From contig NZ_JBIOQR010000001.1 in assembly GCF_051713825.1 (NCBI RefSeq), positions 1,426,001 to 1,490,000 on the forward strand: 64,000 bases of DNA, written 5' to 3'. The notes under the pieces are model-generated. The model searched no databases and was not told the origin of the DNA. It saw nothing but the letters and a program-made list of their open reading frames with translations. The position numbers and the translations under genes are program-made. How positions within the stretch are numbered: the stretch's first letter is position 1; each line of letters starts with the position of its first letter. Of this stretch, positions 25,650 to 36,000 are shown in pieces. Source of the stretch: Enterococcus_K sp051713825. GTDB lineage: Bacteria > Bacillota > Bacilli > Lactobacillales > Enterococcaceae.

Positions 25650-27531
25650 TGAAACAAAAAAAACACATAGAGGAAGTCAAAACCCTATCCAAACACTGAA
25701 ACGTTTATTTTCTTATATGGTAAAAAACTATCGTTGGCAGCTGATTCTTGTCATGATTTTTATCTTGGTAAGTACGTATGCCAATGTTCGTGGCTCACTC
25801 TTTTTACAAGTGGTTATTGATGATTATATTACGCCGCTAATTGGTGTAAAGGATCCCAATTTTTCTGGCTTATTAAAGGCAATTATAACGATGGCCTTTA
25901 TCTATGGAACGGGGATTCTAGCCAATCTGTTTTATAATTTGTTAATGGTGAGGATCAGTGAAGGGACTCAAAAGCTCATTCGAGACGACATGTTTATTCA
26001 TATGGAAGCTTTATCGATCTCTTATTTTGACTCGAATTCGGATGGCGACGTCATGAGTCACTTTACAAATGATACGGATACCTTGCGTCAAATGATTTCT
26101 CAAAGTATTCCTAACTTATTAGCAGCCTCAGTCAGCTTTGTGAGTGTTTTTATAGCTATGTTTTCAATCAGTGTGCCGCTAACCTTAGTGGTAATTGTTT
26201 CTGTTGGCATCATGATTCTGACGATTCGTACGATTGCTGGTCGTAGTGGTCGTTTCTTTGGAGCTCAACAAAAGTCCTTAGGGAAAGTTAATGGGTATAT
26301 TGAGGAAATGATGCATGGTCAAAAAGTCGTAAAAATCTTTAACCATGAAGAGAAGGCTATTGAAGAATTTACAACTATGAACGAAGAGTTGCGCCAAAAT
26401 GCAACTCAAGCCAACAAATATGCCAATAGTTTGATGCCAATTATGATGAATCTTTTAAATATTCAATATGTGTTATTGGCAATTATTGGTGGGCTATTTT
26501 CTGTCTATGGTGTGTCTGATTTGACGATTGGGATGATTGCGTCCTTCTTACAATTGAGTCGTTCGTTAAATATGCCAATTAGCCAAGTATCCCAACAAAT
26601 TAATTTTGTTATCATGGCTTTGGCTGGTGCTGAACGTATCTTTAAGTTAATAGATGAACGTCCTGAGGTTGATGAAGGGTACGTGACCTTGGTAAATGTC
26701 GTGAGAACGGAAGATGGGTTTGAGGAAAGCGTCGCAAGAACTGGTTTGTGGGCATGGAAACATCCTCATCAAGATGGTTCCGTTACGTATACTGAATTAA
26801 CAGGAGATGTTCAATTTGAGGATGTCTCATTTGGTTATAATGCCAATACTCGTGTATTAAAGGATATCAATCTATATGGGCGTCCAGGCGAAAAAATTGC
26901 TTTTGTAGGTGCGACAGGAGCCGGTAAAACAACGATTACCAACTTGATTAATCGATTTTATGATATCCAAGAAGGCAAAATTCGTTATGATGGTATTAAT
27001 GTCAAAAAGATTCAAAAAGCTTCTCTTCGCCGTTCATTGGGCATCGTGTTACAAGACACACATTTATTTACAGGAACAATTCGTGAAAATATTCGGTATG
27101 GAAATCTTGGTGCAAGCGATGATGAAGTCATAGAAGCAGCTCGCTTAGCCAATGCGCAGGTCTTTATCGAAAATCTTCCGGATAAATATGATACCTTCAT
27201 TACAGGTGATGGCGAAGGCCTATCCCAAGGGCAACGCCAGCTTCTAGCAATTGCAAGAGCGGCGATTGCCAATCCACCCGTGATGATATTGGACGAAGCG
27301 ACATCAAGTATTGATACAAGAACAGAAAAACATGTACAGCAAGGAATGGATCAATTGATGAAGGGGCGAACCGTGTTTGTTATTGCTCATCGTTTATCAA
27401 CGATCCAAAATTCTGATGTAATCATGGTCATGGATCATGGTCGAATTATCGAACGCGGAACACACGATGATTTAGTCGCTGAAAAAGGGATGTACTATCA
27501 ATTGTATACTGGGAAAGTTGAACTTGATTAA
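25642..27531 (+). CDS. ABC exporter half-transporter with catalytic ATP site (subunit 2)
   Basis: 629 residues: an exporter membrane domain (about 25-350) plus a nucleotide-binding domain. Walker A is GATGAGKTT, Walker B ends MILDEATSSID with the catalytic Glu, and the switch is IAHRLST, all canonical. The signature is LSQGQ rather than LSGGQ, so it faces the degenerate Walker site of subunit 1. Together the two subunits give one working and one degenerate site. An insertion of about 40 residues between the membrane and ATPase domains (near residues 345-385) makes it longer than subunit 1, as in LmrD/BmrD-type partners. Confidence 0.92.
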   Translation: MSNETKKTHRGSQNPIQTLKRLFSYMVKNYRWQLILVMIFILVSTYANVRGSLFLQVVIDDYITPLIGVKDPNFSGLLKAIITMAFIYGTGILANLFYNLLMVRISEGTQKLIRDDMFIHMEALSISYFDSNSDGDVMSHFTNDTDTLRQMISQSIPNLLAASVSFVSVFIAMFSISVPLTLVVIVSVGIMILTIRTIAGRSGRFFGAQQKSLGKVNGYIEEMMHGQKVVKIFNHEEKAIEEFTTMNEELRQNATQANKYANSLMPIMMNLLNIQYVLLAIIGGLFSVYGVSDLTIGMIASFLQLSRSLNMPISQVSQQINFVIMALAGAERIFKLIDERPEVDEGYVTLVNVVRTEDGFEESVARTGLWAWKHPHQDGSVTYTELTGDVQFEDVSFGYNANTRVLKDINLYGRPGEKIAFVGATGAGKTTITNLINRFYDIQEGKIRYDGINVKKIQKASLRRSLGIVLQDTHLFTGTIRENIRYGNLGASDDEVIEAARLANAQVFIENLPDKYDTFITGDGEGLSQGQRQLLAIARAAIANPPVMILDEATSSIDTRTEKHVQQGMDQLMKGRTVFVIAHRLSTIQNSDVIMVMDHGRIIERGTHDDLVAEKGMYYQLYTGKVELD

Positions 27532-27540
27532 CCAAATTAA

Positions 27541-27579
27541 AAATACAGCTGGAGAAAGGCTTCCGGCTGTATTTTTTTT
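27541..27579 (+). terminator. Rho-independent terminator of the exporter operon
   Basis: AAATACAGC pairs with GCTGTATTT around a 16-nt loop that contains its own small stem, followed by a run of eight Ts. Confidence 0.85.
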
Positions 27580-27724
27580 GACTAAAGGAAAACTAAATTC
27601 TGATTAGTGTGACAACTGTTCATATTATTATACTGACAAGATAGTTTTACGAGTAAAACTTGATTTTGCCGCCATTGTCGCATCTATTTTATTATGCTAA
27701 GGTTTATGTATGAGGGAGTGAGAA

Positions 27725-28795
27725 ATGATGAACTTACAAAAAAACATCCGAACGCTTAGACGACAACAAGGACTGACACAAAATGAATTGGCACAAAAGT
27801 TAACGATTTCAGCAGGCGCTGTGAGTAAATGGGAGACAGGAATGAGTCTGCCTGATACAGAGCACCTACTCCCGCTAGCAAAGCTATTTGGTGTTTCATT
27901 GGATCAACTTTTTGGATTTGAATTCATTTTATCAGAACAACGACTAACCGAGATAGAGCAGGAATTACGGACTTTATTTCAAACAAAAGGGTTTACGGCA
28001 GGAATAAATAAGATGAGCGCCTATATTAATGACTATCCTAATGTGGAAAAATTACAGTTTGTTTGTGCAAAATTGGCATGGGACTATCGGTTAACTGCCT
28101 CTTTTGTAAACGAAGAAGAGGTGAACGAACGCTTACAGTTTGTTTTTGAGCAATTCTCTAGTCTCTTTGAAGCAGAAAATCAAAAGATAAGGATGGACTC
28201 ACTATACTATGGTGCCTCAATTATGATGACTATGGGAAATTATGAGATGTTGGAAAAACTCCTTCAGCAAATACCAGAAATGACTTATGACACATTGCCT
28301 ATGAAATTGATGATTTTAGAACAAAAAAAAGAGTATGGAAAAGCAGCCACAGTTGTGCTAGAAACTCTATTTAGCACAGTAAATAAACTCCTTTCGCTCA
28401 TCGGCACTCAAACTCATTTACAAGATGAACTAGAAAACAAACCGCAAAAAAAACGCTATTTAGAACTATTAAAAAAGACAGAGAGATTATTTGAAACCAT
28501 CTCACCCACCTATCCATTATTAGAGATAGAAGAGTTAATTGCGGAGGATAGCTTACCAGAAGCTGCCAAAAAAGTAAATGAATTTGTTCAGGATCTGACG
28601 CAATTGCCTATAGATTATCGGACACATTTTTTATTTTCTGAACTCACTCTTTCTGCCAATGAGTGGGAAGTAAGACACATGCGCATGCTGTACATGAAAG
28701 AGCTATTGAATAAGTACAGAGTAGAATTGGCGGAGTATTTGGACTATGAAAAAGCTGCTTTGATAATAGCTGATTATTGTCAGGAAACTTCTTGA
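27725..28795 (+). CDS. XRE family regulator with helical C-terminal domain
   Basis: 356 residues. Residues 1-65 are a classic Cro/CI-type helix-turn-helix domain (LTQNELAQKLTISAGAVSKW). The remaining 290 residues are helical and TPR-like, as in regulators that bind peptides or partner proteins (Rgg/PlcR-like layout), though I see no clear peptide-pocket signature. Two adjacent ATGs (27725 and 27728) are possible, after a GAGGGAG site. It stands alone between the exporter operon and a gene-poor stretch. Targets unknown. Confidence 0.85.
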   Translation: MMNLQKNIRTLRRQQGLTQNELAQKLTISAGAVSKWETGMSLPDTEHLLPLAKLFGVSLDQLFGFEFILSEQRLTEIEQELRTLFQTKGFTAGINKMSAYINDYPNVEKLQFVCAKLAWDYRLTASFVNEEEVNERLQFVFEQFSSLFEAENQKIRMDSLYYGASIMMTMGNYEMLEKLLQQIPEMTYDTLPMKLMILEQKKEYGKAATVVLETLFSTVNKLLSLIGTQTHLQDELENKPQKKRYLELLKKTERLFETISPTYPLLEIEELIAEDSLPEAAKKVNEFVQDLTQLPIDYRTHFLFSELTLSANEWEVRHMRMLYMKELLNKYRVELAEYLDYEKAALIIADYCQETS

Positions 28796-29659
28796 AAGCA
28801 ACCAAGTTTTTTTGAGTAGGGAAGGTAGGAATCAGTCCTTTTCATAGGTGCTTTAGGTTGAGCAGGACTGCTGTTACCTGAATATCAATAAAAAAACATG
28901 CAAATTGTGAGGAACAATATAATTCCAGTAAAGAAGAGCTGTCTTAGCGTTTATTGAATAGAGGGCGTCACGCGCTATTTAAAAACTAAAGGGGGTTCTT
29001 TTTGTCTATGAGGTTCATTGTTCTGTATCGCTATCGTATGATGGTTGTGGGAATTACCGGAGTAAAAGGAGAACTTTGGCCAAGAAAAAGGGCGCGTATC
29101 TTGAAGAGTTGAGATAAAGGATACTAAAAATGAAAGCGCAGACAATTCGTATCAGCAAGCAGATGAACAATCAGGAGCTGAAATAAATGAATCTAAGCAG
29201 TCCATTAGTTCTTTAAATTATTAAGAACTATTATTGATAGTTGCAAGGGACGACGAATCTCTGACTTATTGAGGATCCTACAGTCTTTAATTCAATTAAT
29301 TGAGTGTGCAGTAAAATGGGTCTCAGACATTGTAAGTAGTTATTTAATGTGCTGTTTTAGTTGAAATAGGGGGTTCCCTAAATAAAATATCTAGAGTTAT
29401 ATTTTATAATTTGCAGTACAGAGAAAAATTTCTTGGAAGAAATGATTCCAAGAAATGATGGTTTATAAACAATCTAGATAGTGAGTACACTCATAAAATA
29501 ATCCTAAGATAAGAATAGTTGATTCGATAATAAATGTCAATTATTTTCGATAACAATACTTATATTTAGAAATTATTAGCGTAGGGACAGGTTTTTGTAA
29601 TGAGATGTGCCCTTTGTTTTTTTAAACCGTCAAATAAGCCGTCAGAAAGGATGAGAATT
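28796..29659. other. Gene-poor stretch with coding relics and a palindrome
   Basis: No intact gene in about 860 bases. Short frames such as the one ending near 29215 (SYQQADEQSGAEINESKQSI) look like tails of a decayed gene. TTTCTTGGAA (29429-29438) and TTCCAAGAAA (29446-29455) form a perfect 10-bp interrupted palindrome of unknown use. The last 35 bases carry the CCGTCA repeats listed separately. Confidence 0.45.
29627..29645 (+). repeat. Left CCGTCA repeat pair beside the integrase gene
   Basis: CCGTCA occurs at 29627-29632 and 29639-29644, 12 bp apart. The same motif with the same 12-bp spacing occurs after the gene at 30939-30956. These are candidate integrase (arm-type) binding sites or remnants of attachment sites. 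Confidence 0.6.
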
Positions 29660-30748
29660 ATGGCACGAAGAGGGGAAAATATTTATAAACGAAAAGATGG
29701 GCGCTGGGAAGGACGCTATATCAAAGGACGTCATACCGATAATCGTATTTACTATGGTTATGTTTATGCTCGTAGCTTTCGTGAGGTGAAAGAACAACTC
29801 TCTGAAAAGAAACGACTCTATCAGAATCGGCCGTTCAATACATTAGAGGTAAGAGGAACAATTGGCGAACTAATCCATATCTGGCTATCCGAGGAGCTCA
29901 TTCGTCAGGTGAAACCTTCTACTTATTCTAGCTACAAGTATAAGATGACCAAATATATCTTACCTTACTTAGGCAATCTTCCTATAAAAAAATTAAACAG
30001 AATACACCTACAAAAAACCGTTGATCAGCTTACAGAAGAAGGTCTCTCTGTTCCGACTATCCGTACAATTATTCAGATTTTTAAAAGTGCGATAAAAAGT
30101 TCGGAGATGGTAGGACCTTTCTATGATAGTCTTTTCCAAGGGTTACATTATCCCTTCTATATCAAAAAGAAAGTTCGAGCATTGTCAGCAAAAGAACAAG
30201 CGCTCGTAGAAAAAGAAGCCCAACAGTCAGAAAACGGTCTGCCAATTTTATTGGCTCTGCATACAGGTTTACGAATTGGCGAGATTAGCGCTCTAAAATG
30301 GCAAGATATTAACTTTGAGAAAAAGGAAATCATCGTGACACGAACACTTCAACGGATTTTTAGTGAACAACAGACTTCTCAAACGGTAATTCACGAGGGC
30401 TGGGTCAAAAGTTCCTCTTCTTACCGAACCATCCCCCTTAACGAAAAAATTCTACAACTATTAAAAGCTCAGAAACGATCAAGTGAGTATGTTGTTGGGA
30501 GAAAGGGGCGATACTTTGAACCGCGAGCGTTAACCTATCAATTTAAAAAAATCATGATGAAACTGAAACTACCCACGATTCATTTTCATCAGTTACGTCA
30601 TACCTTTGCGACTCGTCTATTGGAGTTAGGCGCAGATATTGCTTCCGTTAGCTCTTTACTGGGACATCAATCAGTCAAAATGACGCTGGATATCTACACA
30701 GACTCGTTAATGGCTCAACGGAAAAAGTGGGTCAGTAAGTTAAGATAA
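29660..30748 (+). CDS. Tyrosine-type site-specific integrase
   Basis: 362 residues from ATG 29660, chosen because AAAGGATG precedes it and because MARRGENIYKRKDGRWEGRY is a common integrase N-terminus. The frame is open back to 29600. The first 60 residues form the arm-binding region, residues about 70-150 the SAM-like core-binding domain, then the catalytic domain. The catalytic residues are seen as R in HTGLRIGEISALKW, HxxR in HQLRHTFATRL, H in LLGHQSVKMTLDIY and the final nucleophile Tyr. All are present, so it may be active. No excisionase, relaxase, phage genes or tRNA is adjacent: it is an orphan integrase lying directly upstream of the pilus operon. Confidence 0.9.
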   Translation: MARRGENIYKRKDGRWEGRYIKGRHTDNRIYYGYVYARSFREVKEQLSEKKRLYQNRPFNTLEVRGTIGELIHIWLSEELIRQVKPSTYSSYKYKMTKYILPYLGNLPIKKLNRIHLQKTVDQLTEEGLSVPTIRTIIQIFKSAIKSSEMVGPFYDSLFQGLHYPFYIKKKVRALSAKEQALVEKEAQQSENGLPILLALHTGLRIGEISALKWQDINFEKKEIIVTRTLQRIFSEQQTSQTVIHEGWVKSSSSYRTIPLNEKILQLLKAQKRSSEYVVGRKGRYFEPRALTYQFKKIMMKLKLPTIHFHQLRHTFATRLLELGADIASVSSLLGHQSVKMTLDIYTDSLMAQRKKWVSKLR

Positions 30749-30938
30749 GAAATAAAACATTTGCGAACACGATTAAAAATTAGCCAGTTATTAAAACGAA
30801 TGATTTTTTTATTTTTAGGTATCAATTACTTTTTGTTGGATTTTAAAATAACAAAAATTATTTAAAAATCGCAAAAATGTAAAGGGTTTCTTCTGAGAGT
30901 GGAAAATGTCTTTACATGAAATTTTTGATATCTATAAG

Positions 30939-30956
30939 CCGTCAGTTCAGCCGTCA
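30939..30956 (+). repeat. Right CCGTCA repeat pair
   Basis: CCGTCA at 30939-30944 and 30951-30956, again with a 12-bp period. The flanking bases AAGCCGTCAG are shared with the left pair (29636-29645). Confidence 0.6.
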
Positions 30957-31305
30957 AACTACGAAACTTCCCTGATAGACCTCACCTTTTTTTATTTCTC
31001 TTTGAATCATTTCTTCTAGGAAAGAAATGGACTGTCTTTACTATAGTGATTTTCTCATATTAATCAAGTAAAGAGATGGGGATCAAACACTTGATTCAAA
31101 CAAATAATCCAGGATTTATATAGAAAAGGAGGTCTGAGAAATTTTTCGTGGGATGGGATGATCGTCACAGAATAATGGGAAACTATCAGTATAGAGATTC
31201 AACTGAATCTAGTTTTAGACAAGAAATAAAGAAATACATACATCCTAGTTTTGACAATGAAAAAAATCAGGAGACCGATTATAGGTTAAGTAAGGGAGCA
31301 AAAAA
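30957..31305. other. Upstream region of the pilus operon
   Basis: About 350 bases without a gene. An AAAGGAGG motif at about 31126-31133 has no sensible frame after it. The pilin gene has its own GGGAG site just before 31306. The operon promoter must lie here, but I could not choose one with confidence. No inverted repeats that would mark an invertible promoter were evident. Confidence 0.4.
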
Positions 31306-33024
31306 ATGAAAAACAAAAAGAAAAACATACTTACAAAAGCAGTGGTTGCGACAACTTTATTCACGGCAGTAGGATTTGCGCCAATCGGAAGCGTATTGGT
31401 TGCGCACGCCGCAGAAGACGCTGTGTTTGCGGATGCGATCGCAGATACAACCTCAAACCGTTCAATTACCATTTGGAAATACCAAGTCAGAGATGCGTCT
31501 GAATTAGGGGACCGTGGAGATGGAACCAAAGTAGATGTTGATAAAGACATCATCCCTGGAATCAAATTTAAAGTAGAACGTGTAAAACCTGTAGGAGATA
31601 AATCGTTAACGAATCCAAGGGAACAACGAGTAGACGAACACTACACGATTGATCCAACTTTCCCAGCACAAACGATTACAACCGACTCATTTGGGAAAGC
31701 AGTTATTGAATTAGGAATTGGTCGCGCGAACGACGGAATTTACTTAATCACTGAGTTGCCAGATGACCGGACAGGCACAGACTTGGATGCAACTGATGGC
31801 AAGAAAATTGGTACACCGGCAGATCCATTCTTCGTGTATGTTCCACAAACGAATCGTCAAGATACAGGGAAATTAATCTACGATGTGCAGGTACAACCAA
31901 AAAATATCTTAGAAAGTTTGGTTAATCCTGATAAAACGATCAACGACTTAAAAGGGGATTCTGTGCACGCAGGACAAGAATTTCAGTGGGAGCTTGCAGC
32001 GAAGGTTCCTGCCGGGTTATGGCAAATCGCTGCACAAACAGGTCCCGTAGACGTGTTGAAGGCAGACGGCACAGTTGAACGCACCGTGAGTATCACTGCG
32101 GGCGATCCAATTATCATTGTGGATCCAGACGATAGCTCACTGTTACAACCAAACTTCTCTATGACCGATGTTCTAAATGAAAAATTAATCTACAAAGACA
32201 ACAGCGCAAAAATGCAAGTCCGAGTGGGGGATACGGGAACATGGATTGATTTGGATCCTACAGACTACACTGTTTCTTATGATGCACCAAGCAGAACCTT
32301 AAAAACAGCGTTAACAAGAGCTGGGTTAGAAAAAGTTGGGACAGCAGCGAATGGGTATACAGACATTCGTACCGTCTTCACGGCAACGGTTGCGGAAAAT
32401 TGGAACGGCATCTTAGACAATAACTTTACTGTGAATTATCAAATTCCTGGTCAAACACCAAAAACAGTTACCCCACCTCCATTAACACAACCAAAATATT
32501 ACACAGGTGGATTTGATATTAAGAAAACAGGGGAAGATACAAAAGCCGTCTTAAAAGATGCTGAATTCATGATTGCCTTAACAAAAGAAGATGCAGAAGC
32601 TGGGAAATTTATCGCGACTGATGGTAAAGCTTATGAAAAAGATGCAACATTACCTCCAGGTGTACAATTGATTAAAGCGACATCTGATGAGGATGGTCTT
32701 GCGGCCTTTGATGGATTAGCACTTGACTGGACCGATGCGAATTCGGATAACTATGTTCAAGACGATGAAGTCAGTCGTAAGTATTGGGTAGTGGAAACCA
32801 AAGCCCCAGAAGGTTATGAGTTATTGAAAGAACCTGTCGAAGTGACCGTTGACTTAACCACAGAAAAAGACGATACCATTGAATTAAACATTGTTGATAA
32901 ACGTAAAACAGACTTGCCATTTACTGGGGGCGAAGGAACGACGCTTCTTGTGGCCATTGCCTTAGGTGCAATCACTGTTGGTACCGTAGCGATTATGATT
33001 GACAAGAAACGTCGCAAAGCTTAG
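31306..33024 (+). CDS. Major pilin, SpaH/EbpB type, LPFTG-anchored
   Basis: 572 residues. A signal peptide (about 1-34, VLVAHA cut region) is followed by an N-domain and Cna-B-like domains. The pilin motif YDVQVQPKN supplies Lys199, the residue normally joined by a class C sortase to the Thr of the next subunit. An E-box is seen in YWVVETKAPEGYEL (Glu497). The sorting signal LPFTG is at 537-541, with a hydrophobic helix and KKRRKA tail. All elements needed for covalent polymerisation are present, so this is the shaft subunit. It is the first gene of an operon, followed after 29 bases by the large adhesin. Confidence 0.95.
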   Translation: MKNKKKNILTKAVVATTLFTAVGFAPIGSVLVAHAAEDAVFADAIADTTSNRSITIWKYQVRDASELGDRGDGTKVDVDKDIIPGIKFKVERVKPVGDKSLTNPREQRVDEHYTIDPTFPAQTITTDSFGKAVIELGIGRANDGIYLITELPDDRTGTDLDATDGKKIGTPADPFFVYVPQTNRQDTGKLIYDVQVQPKNILESLVNPDKTINDLKGDSVHAGQEFQWELAAKVPAGLWQIAAQTGPVDVLKADGTVERTVSITAGDPIIIVDPDDSSLLQPNFSMTDVLNEKLIYKDNSAKMQVRVGDTGTWIDLDPTDYTVSYDAPSRTLKTALTRAGLEKVGTAANGYTDIRTVFTATVAENWNGILDNNFTVNYQIPGQTPKTVTPPPLTQPKYYTGGFDIKKTGEDTKAVLKDAEFMIALTKEDAEAGKFIATDGKAYEKDATLPPGVQLIKATSDEDGLAAFDGLALDWTDANSDNYVQDDEVSRKYWVVETKAPEGYELLKEPVEVTVDLTTEKDDTIELNIVDKRKTDLPFTGGEGTTLLVAIALGAITVGTVAIMIDKKRRKA

Positions 33025-33053
33025 GTGAGAACAAATGAAAGGATGGATAGGCG

Positions 33054-36000
33054 ATGCGAAAAAAGAGACGAGTGAAGCAGATAGTCGCCGTTCTTCTTCC
33101 AATGCTGGTTCTTTTAGGGATTGTCTTTACCTTCCCTAAAGGAAACAGCTTACAAGCAGATGATTCTGAGCAACCTTTTGCGACGGTCAAATTGGCAGGA
33201 AAAACGACTACTTTGACCGATGTTTCAGTGAAAGAGGAAACCGTTGAAGTGGAATTGGTCGGAAAGAAAGATGAACTGATTCAACTGCCTGATGATGAAG
33301 CCTATGAACTTTCTCAGCTGGACGAAGAAGGGAATCCTGTCGAAATTCCAGAAATAGAGAAAACAGAACTTGATGAATGGTTGGAACAACACTCTTCTAA
33401 AGCGTCGGAAACGCAAGAAACCTCAGAAACAGCGCAAACTTCTACTGAGACTTCAACAAGTGAAGAGCTAGAAGAAGCACGTCAACCAGAACTCTTTCAT
33501 GTAACAGGAGAAGATGGCAAAGGGGTGACCTATCTTCAAGTAATGAAAGATGAACCCTTACGTTTTGTGGTTCAGAGACAATCGGAAGAGAAGACACCAA
33601 TTGTGTTGAAATCAACTGAAAAAGAAAAAACAGAGCAATCGCTTTTTTCTTTCGAAGAGAGATCAACTGAGAAGGAAAAGACCTCTGAGACGTCGAAAAG
33701 CACGACAAAAACAGCAGGTAGCTCAGAATCTAAAGCGAACGAACCAACGAATGATTCTTCTTCAGAAACGAAGGAAAAAGTCACACCTCCGAAAATAGAA
33801 GAATCAGAGGATACAGAGAAATATGAAAATGTCCAATTTGTCGAAACAAAAGCGACGAAAAAAAGCTTGGATGAATTACGCTCAGAAGAGTATGACGAGG
33901 AAGATTCGTTACGAACACCAAAGTTTTTACCTGAAACAAAAGCAGCGCGAAGTGGTGAAATCGATTCAAACGGAACCATTGGTATTCGTGATGCGAAGAT
34001 TGTAGTGAAGACAGGAACGGCTTCTTTTGATTCTGATAATAATCCAGGACATGATAAGGATGCGACAAATGATATCGTTCGTTCTTTTGATCAGATAATG
34101 TATCTAGTTTCATTCTCTGTGCAGAATGAAAGTAAAGAGACGCAATACTCAAATATAAAGTATCAAGTCATTAGCACCTTACCTAGATCACTCAAAAATG
34201 AAAATGGGACTTTTGTAAATATTGGAGAAATTGCGAATGGGACGAGCTATCCATCTGCGAATGATGAACTATTTTCAGAAGGTGTGATGGAGTCTGTTAT
34301 TAGTGATACAGGTCAAATTTTTGTCCCTGTGTCGTTAAGTGTCTACGGTCCAAAACACGGAACAGTTATTGCACCAAAATTCAAACTACGAATTATTGAA
34401 GCAACAAATAAGGCAACAGGTGAAGTGGAAACCATTGAAAAAGTCTATGATAGTGATAAACTTCCTGGTCTATCTACTCCAGAAACTAAGGTATCAGCTA
34501 AGTCATCTGTGTCTGTACAGCTAGTTCAAGGTGATATTAAGACGAATACTGTATTTGGTTCAAGTAATACAAATGAAGGTGCTTATGATGTGGCAGCTGT
34601 GACAACACTGAAGCCTATAGCTGGTAGAACAACAGGCGATTATCGAGGGTCTACCTATCCTAGTACCCCGATTACGTACACTATCAAGCAAAGCGGAACC
34701 TTTCAAAAAGGAGCAACGACTGGAAATTTATCTACCAGTCAATTTAATCCATTCTATATGGAGTCTTATGCTCCAGCTGTAAAAGAGCGCATAGTTGGAG
34801 AATGGAAGAATTCTGTTGGTGGAAAAACATCAGATGTAAGTCAATTTAAGCGAGCACTCTCAGCCCCTCATGCAAAGTCGTATATAGTATTTACGCAACA
34901 ACCACTACGTTCAGATAAAAGCGAGATTGGAGTCTTTGACTCAGGAGAGTTCACCATAACTAGAAATGGGAATGTATCGAATCAAAACTATGCAGCTGTA
35001 TATAATCCATATACATACTTGATGACTGGGCAGCGAAGCCCTTCAGCAACTGATAAAAGTTTCTCTAGCTTAGAAATGATTTTTAGTTGGGATAAGAAAA
35101 GGACAGCTGACTTAGCTGCCGCAAATGGATGGAGTAGATATGATATGAAACTCTCTATAGACTCCGTCACCTATGATGGAAGTCCTCATACTAATAGTTC
35201 AAGTGTGAGCTATCCTAACTTATCCAGTCCTAGTGGTGGATATAATGCTAGAGTATCAATTATGAATGAACAACTTGGGGGATATTACGGTGTTCCGGGA
35301 TTACCAGCCAGTAGTCATTTTCAAAATGCAACTCCAGGTGGGAGTAATGTATATAACTATGGAAATGCACAAATTTCAAAAGGTTCAGGTGTTTGGTTCA
35401 CAAGTCATGCTGCGTATGGTAATGGCCCTGTAGTGAAAGGGAGTCAACACCTATTGATGTGGGATTCAACTGCTTTTAAATTTCGAACAGAATACTATCC
35501 AGAAGCCCCCTACTCATGGACATGGTCAATTAAAAACCTATCTCCAAATTATAAGTTTGGAGTAGTTAAAAATGGAAAGTTAGGTCAAACACCTCCATAT
35601 ACAATGATAGTCAACAAAATAGATGTGGATAGTAATAATCTATATGATTGGTATGATACACCTCAAGAAGCAGAATCCCATGGCGATATTAGTGCAGTGC
35701 TATACACTGCCCAGTTCGACCATGATGCTACAGCAACAGGCGAAGTTCAACACTGGTTTGCTATCCCATTAACTGTAATAGCTATGCCAGGAGATAAAAC
35801 CCCTGCTGGCAATCCAATAGTAGCTCTTGGATCACAGAAATTTGTAGATAAAGATGGAAAAGCACTAGCAAATTCAGTTATTAATGGAACTGCCGCAAAA
35901 ACTGGTAATGGAAATACTTTAGGCTATGGAACGTACAAACCGACTTCCTTCCAATCAAATGGATTTCCGCCATTAGTTGGAGGAGTATATCAGTACCCCA

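Noticed and set aside
29600..29659. Earlier ATG for the integrase
   Set aside because: The extra 20 residues are read through the CCGTCA repeats and lack a ribosome site; ATG 29660 fits both the family and AAAGGA.
31126..31180. AAAGGAGG followed by possible start codons before the pilin gene
   Set aside because: No frame longer than a few codons follows; kept only as a note in the upstream region.
33572..34152. Minus-strand open frames of up to 135 codons
   Set aside because: Antisense to the Ser/Glu-rich region of the adhesin; composition mirrors it and no signals are present.
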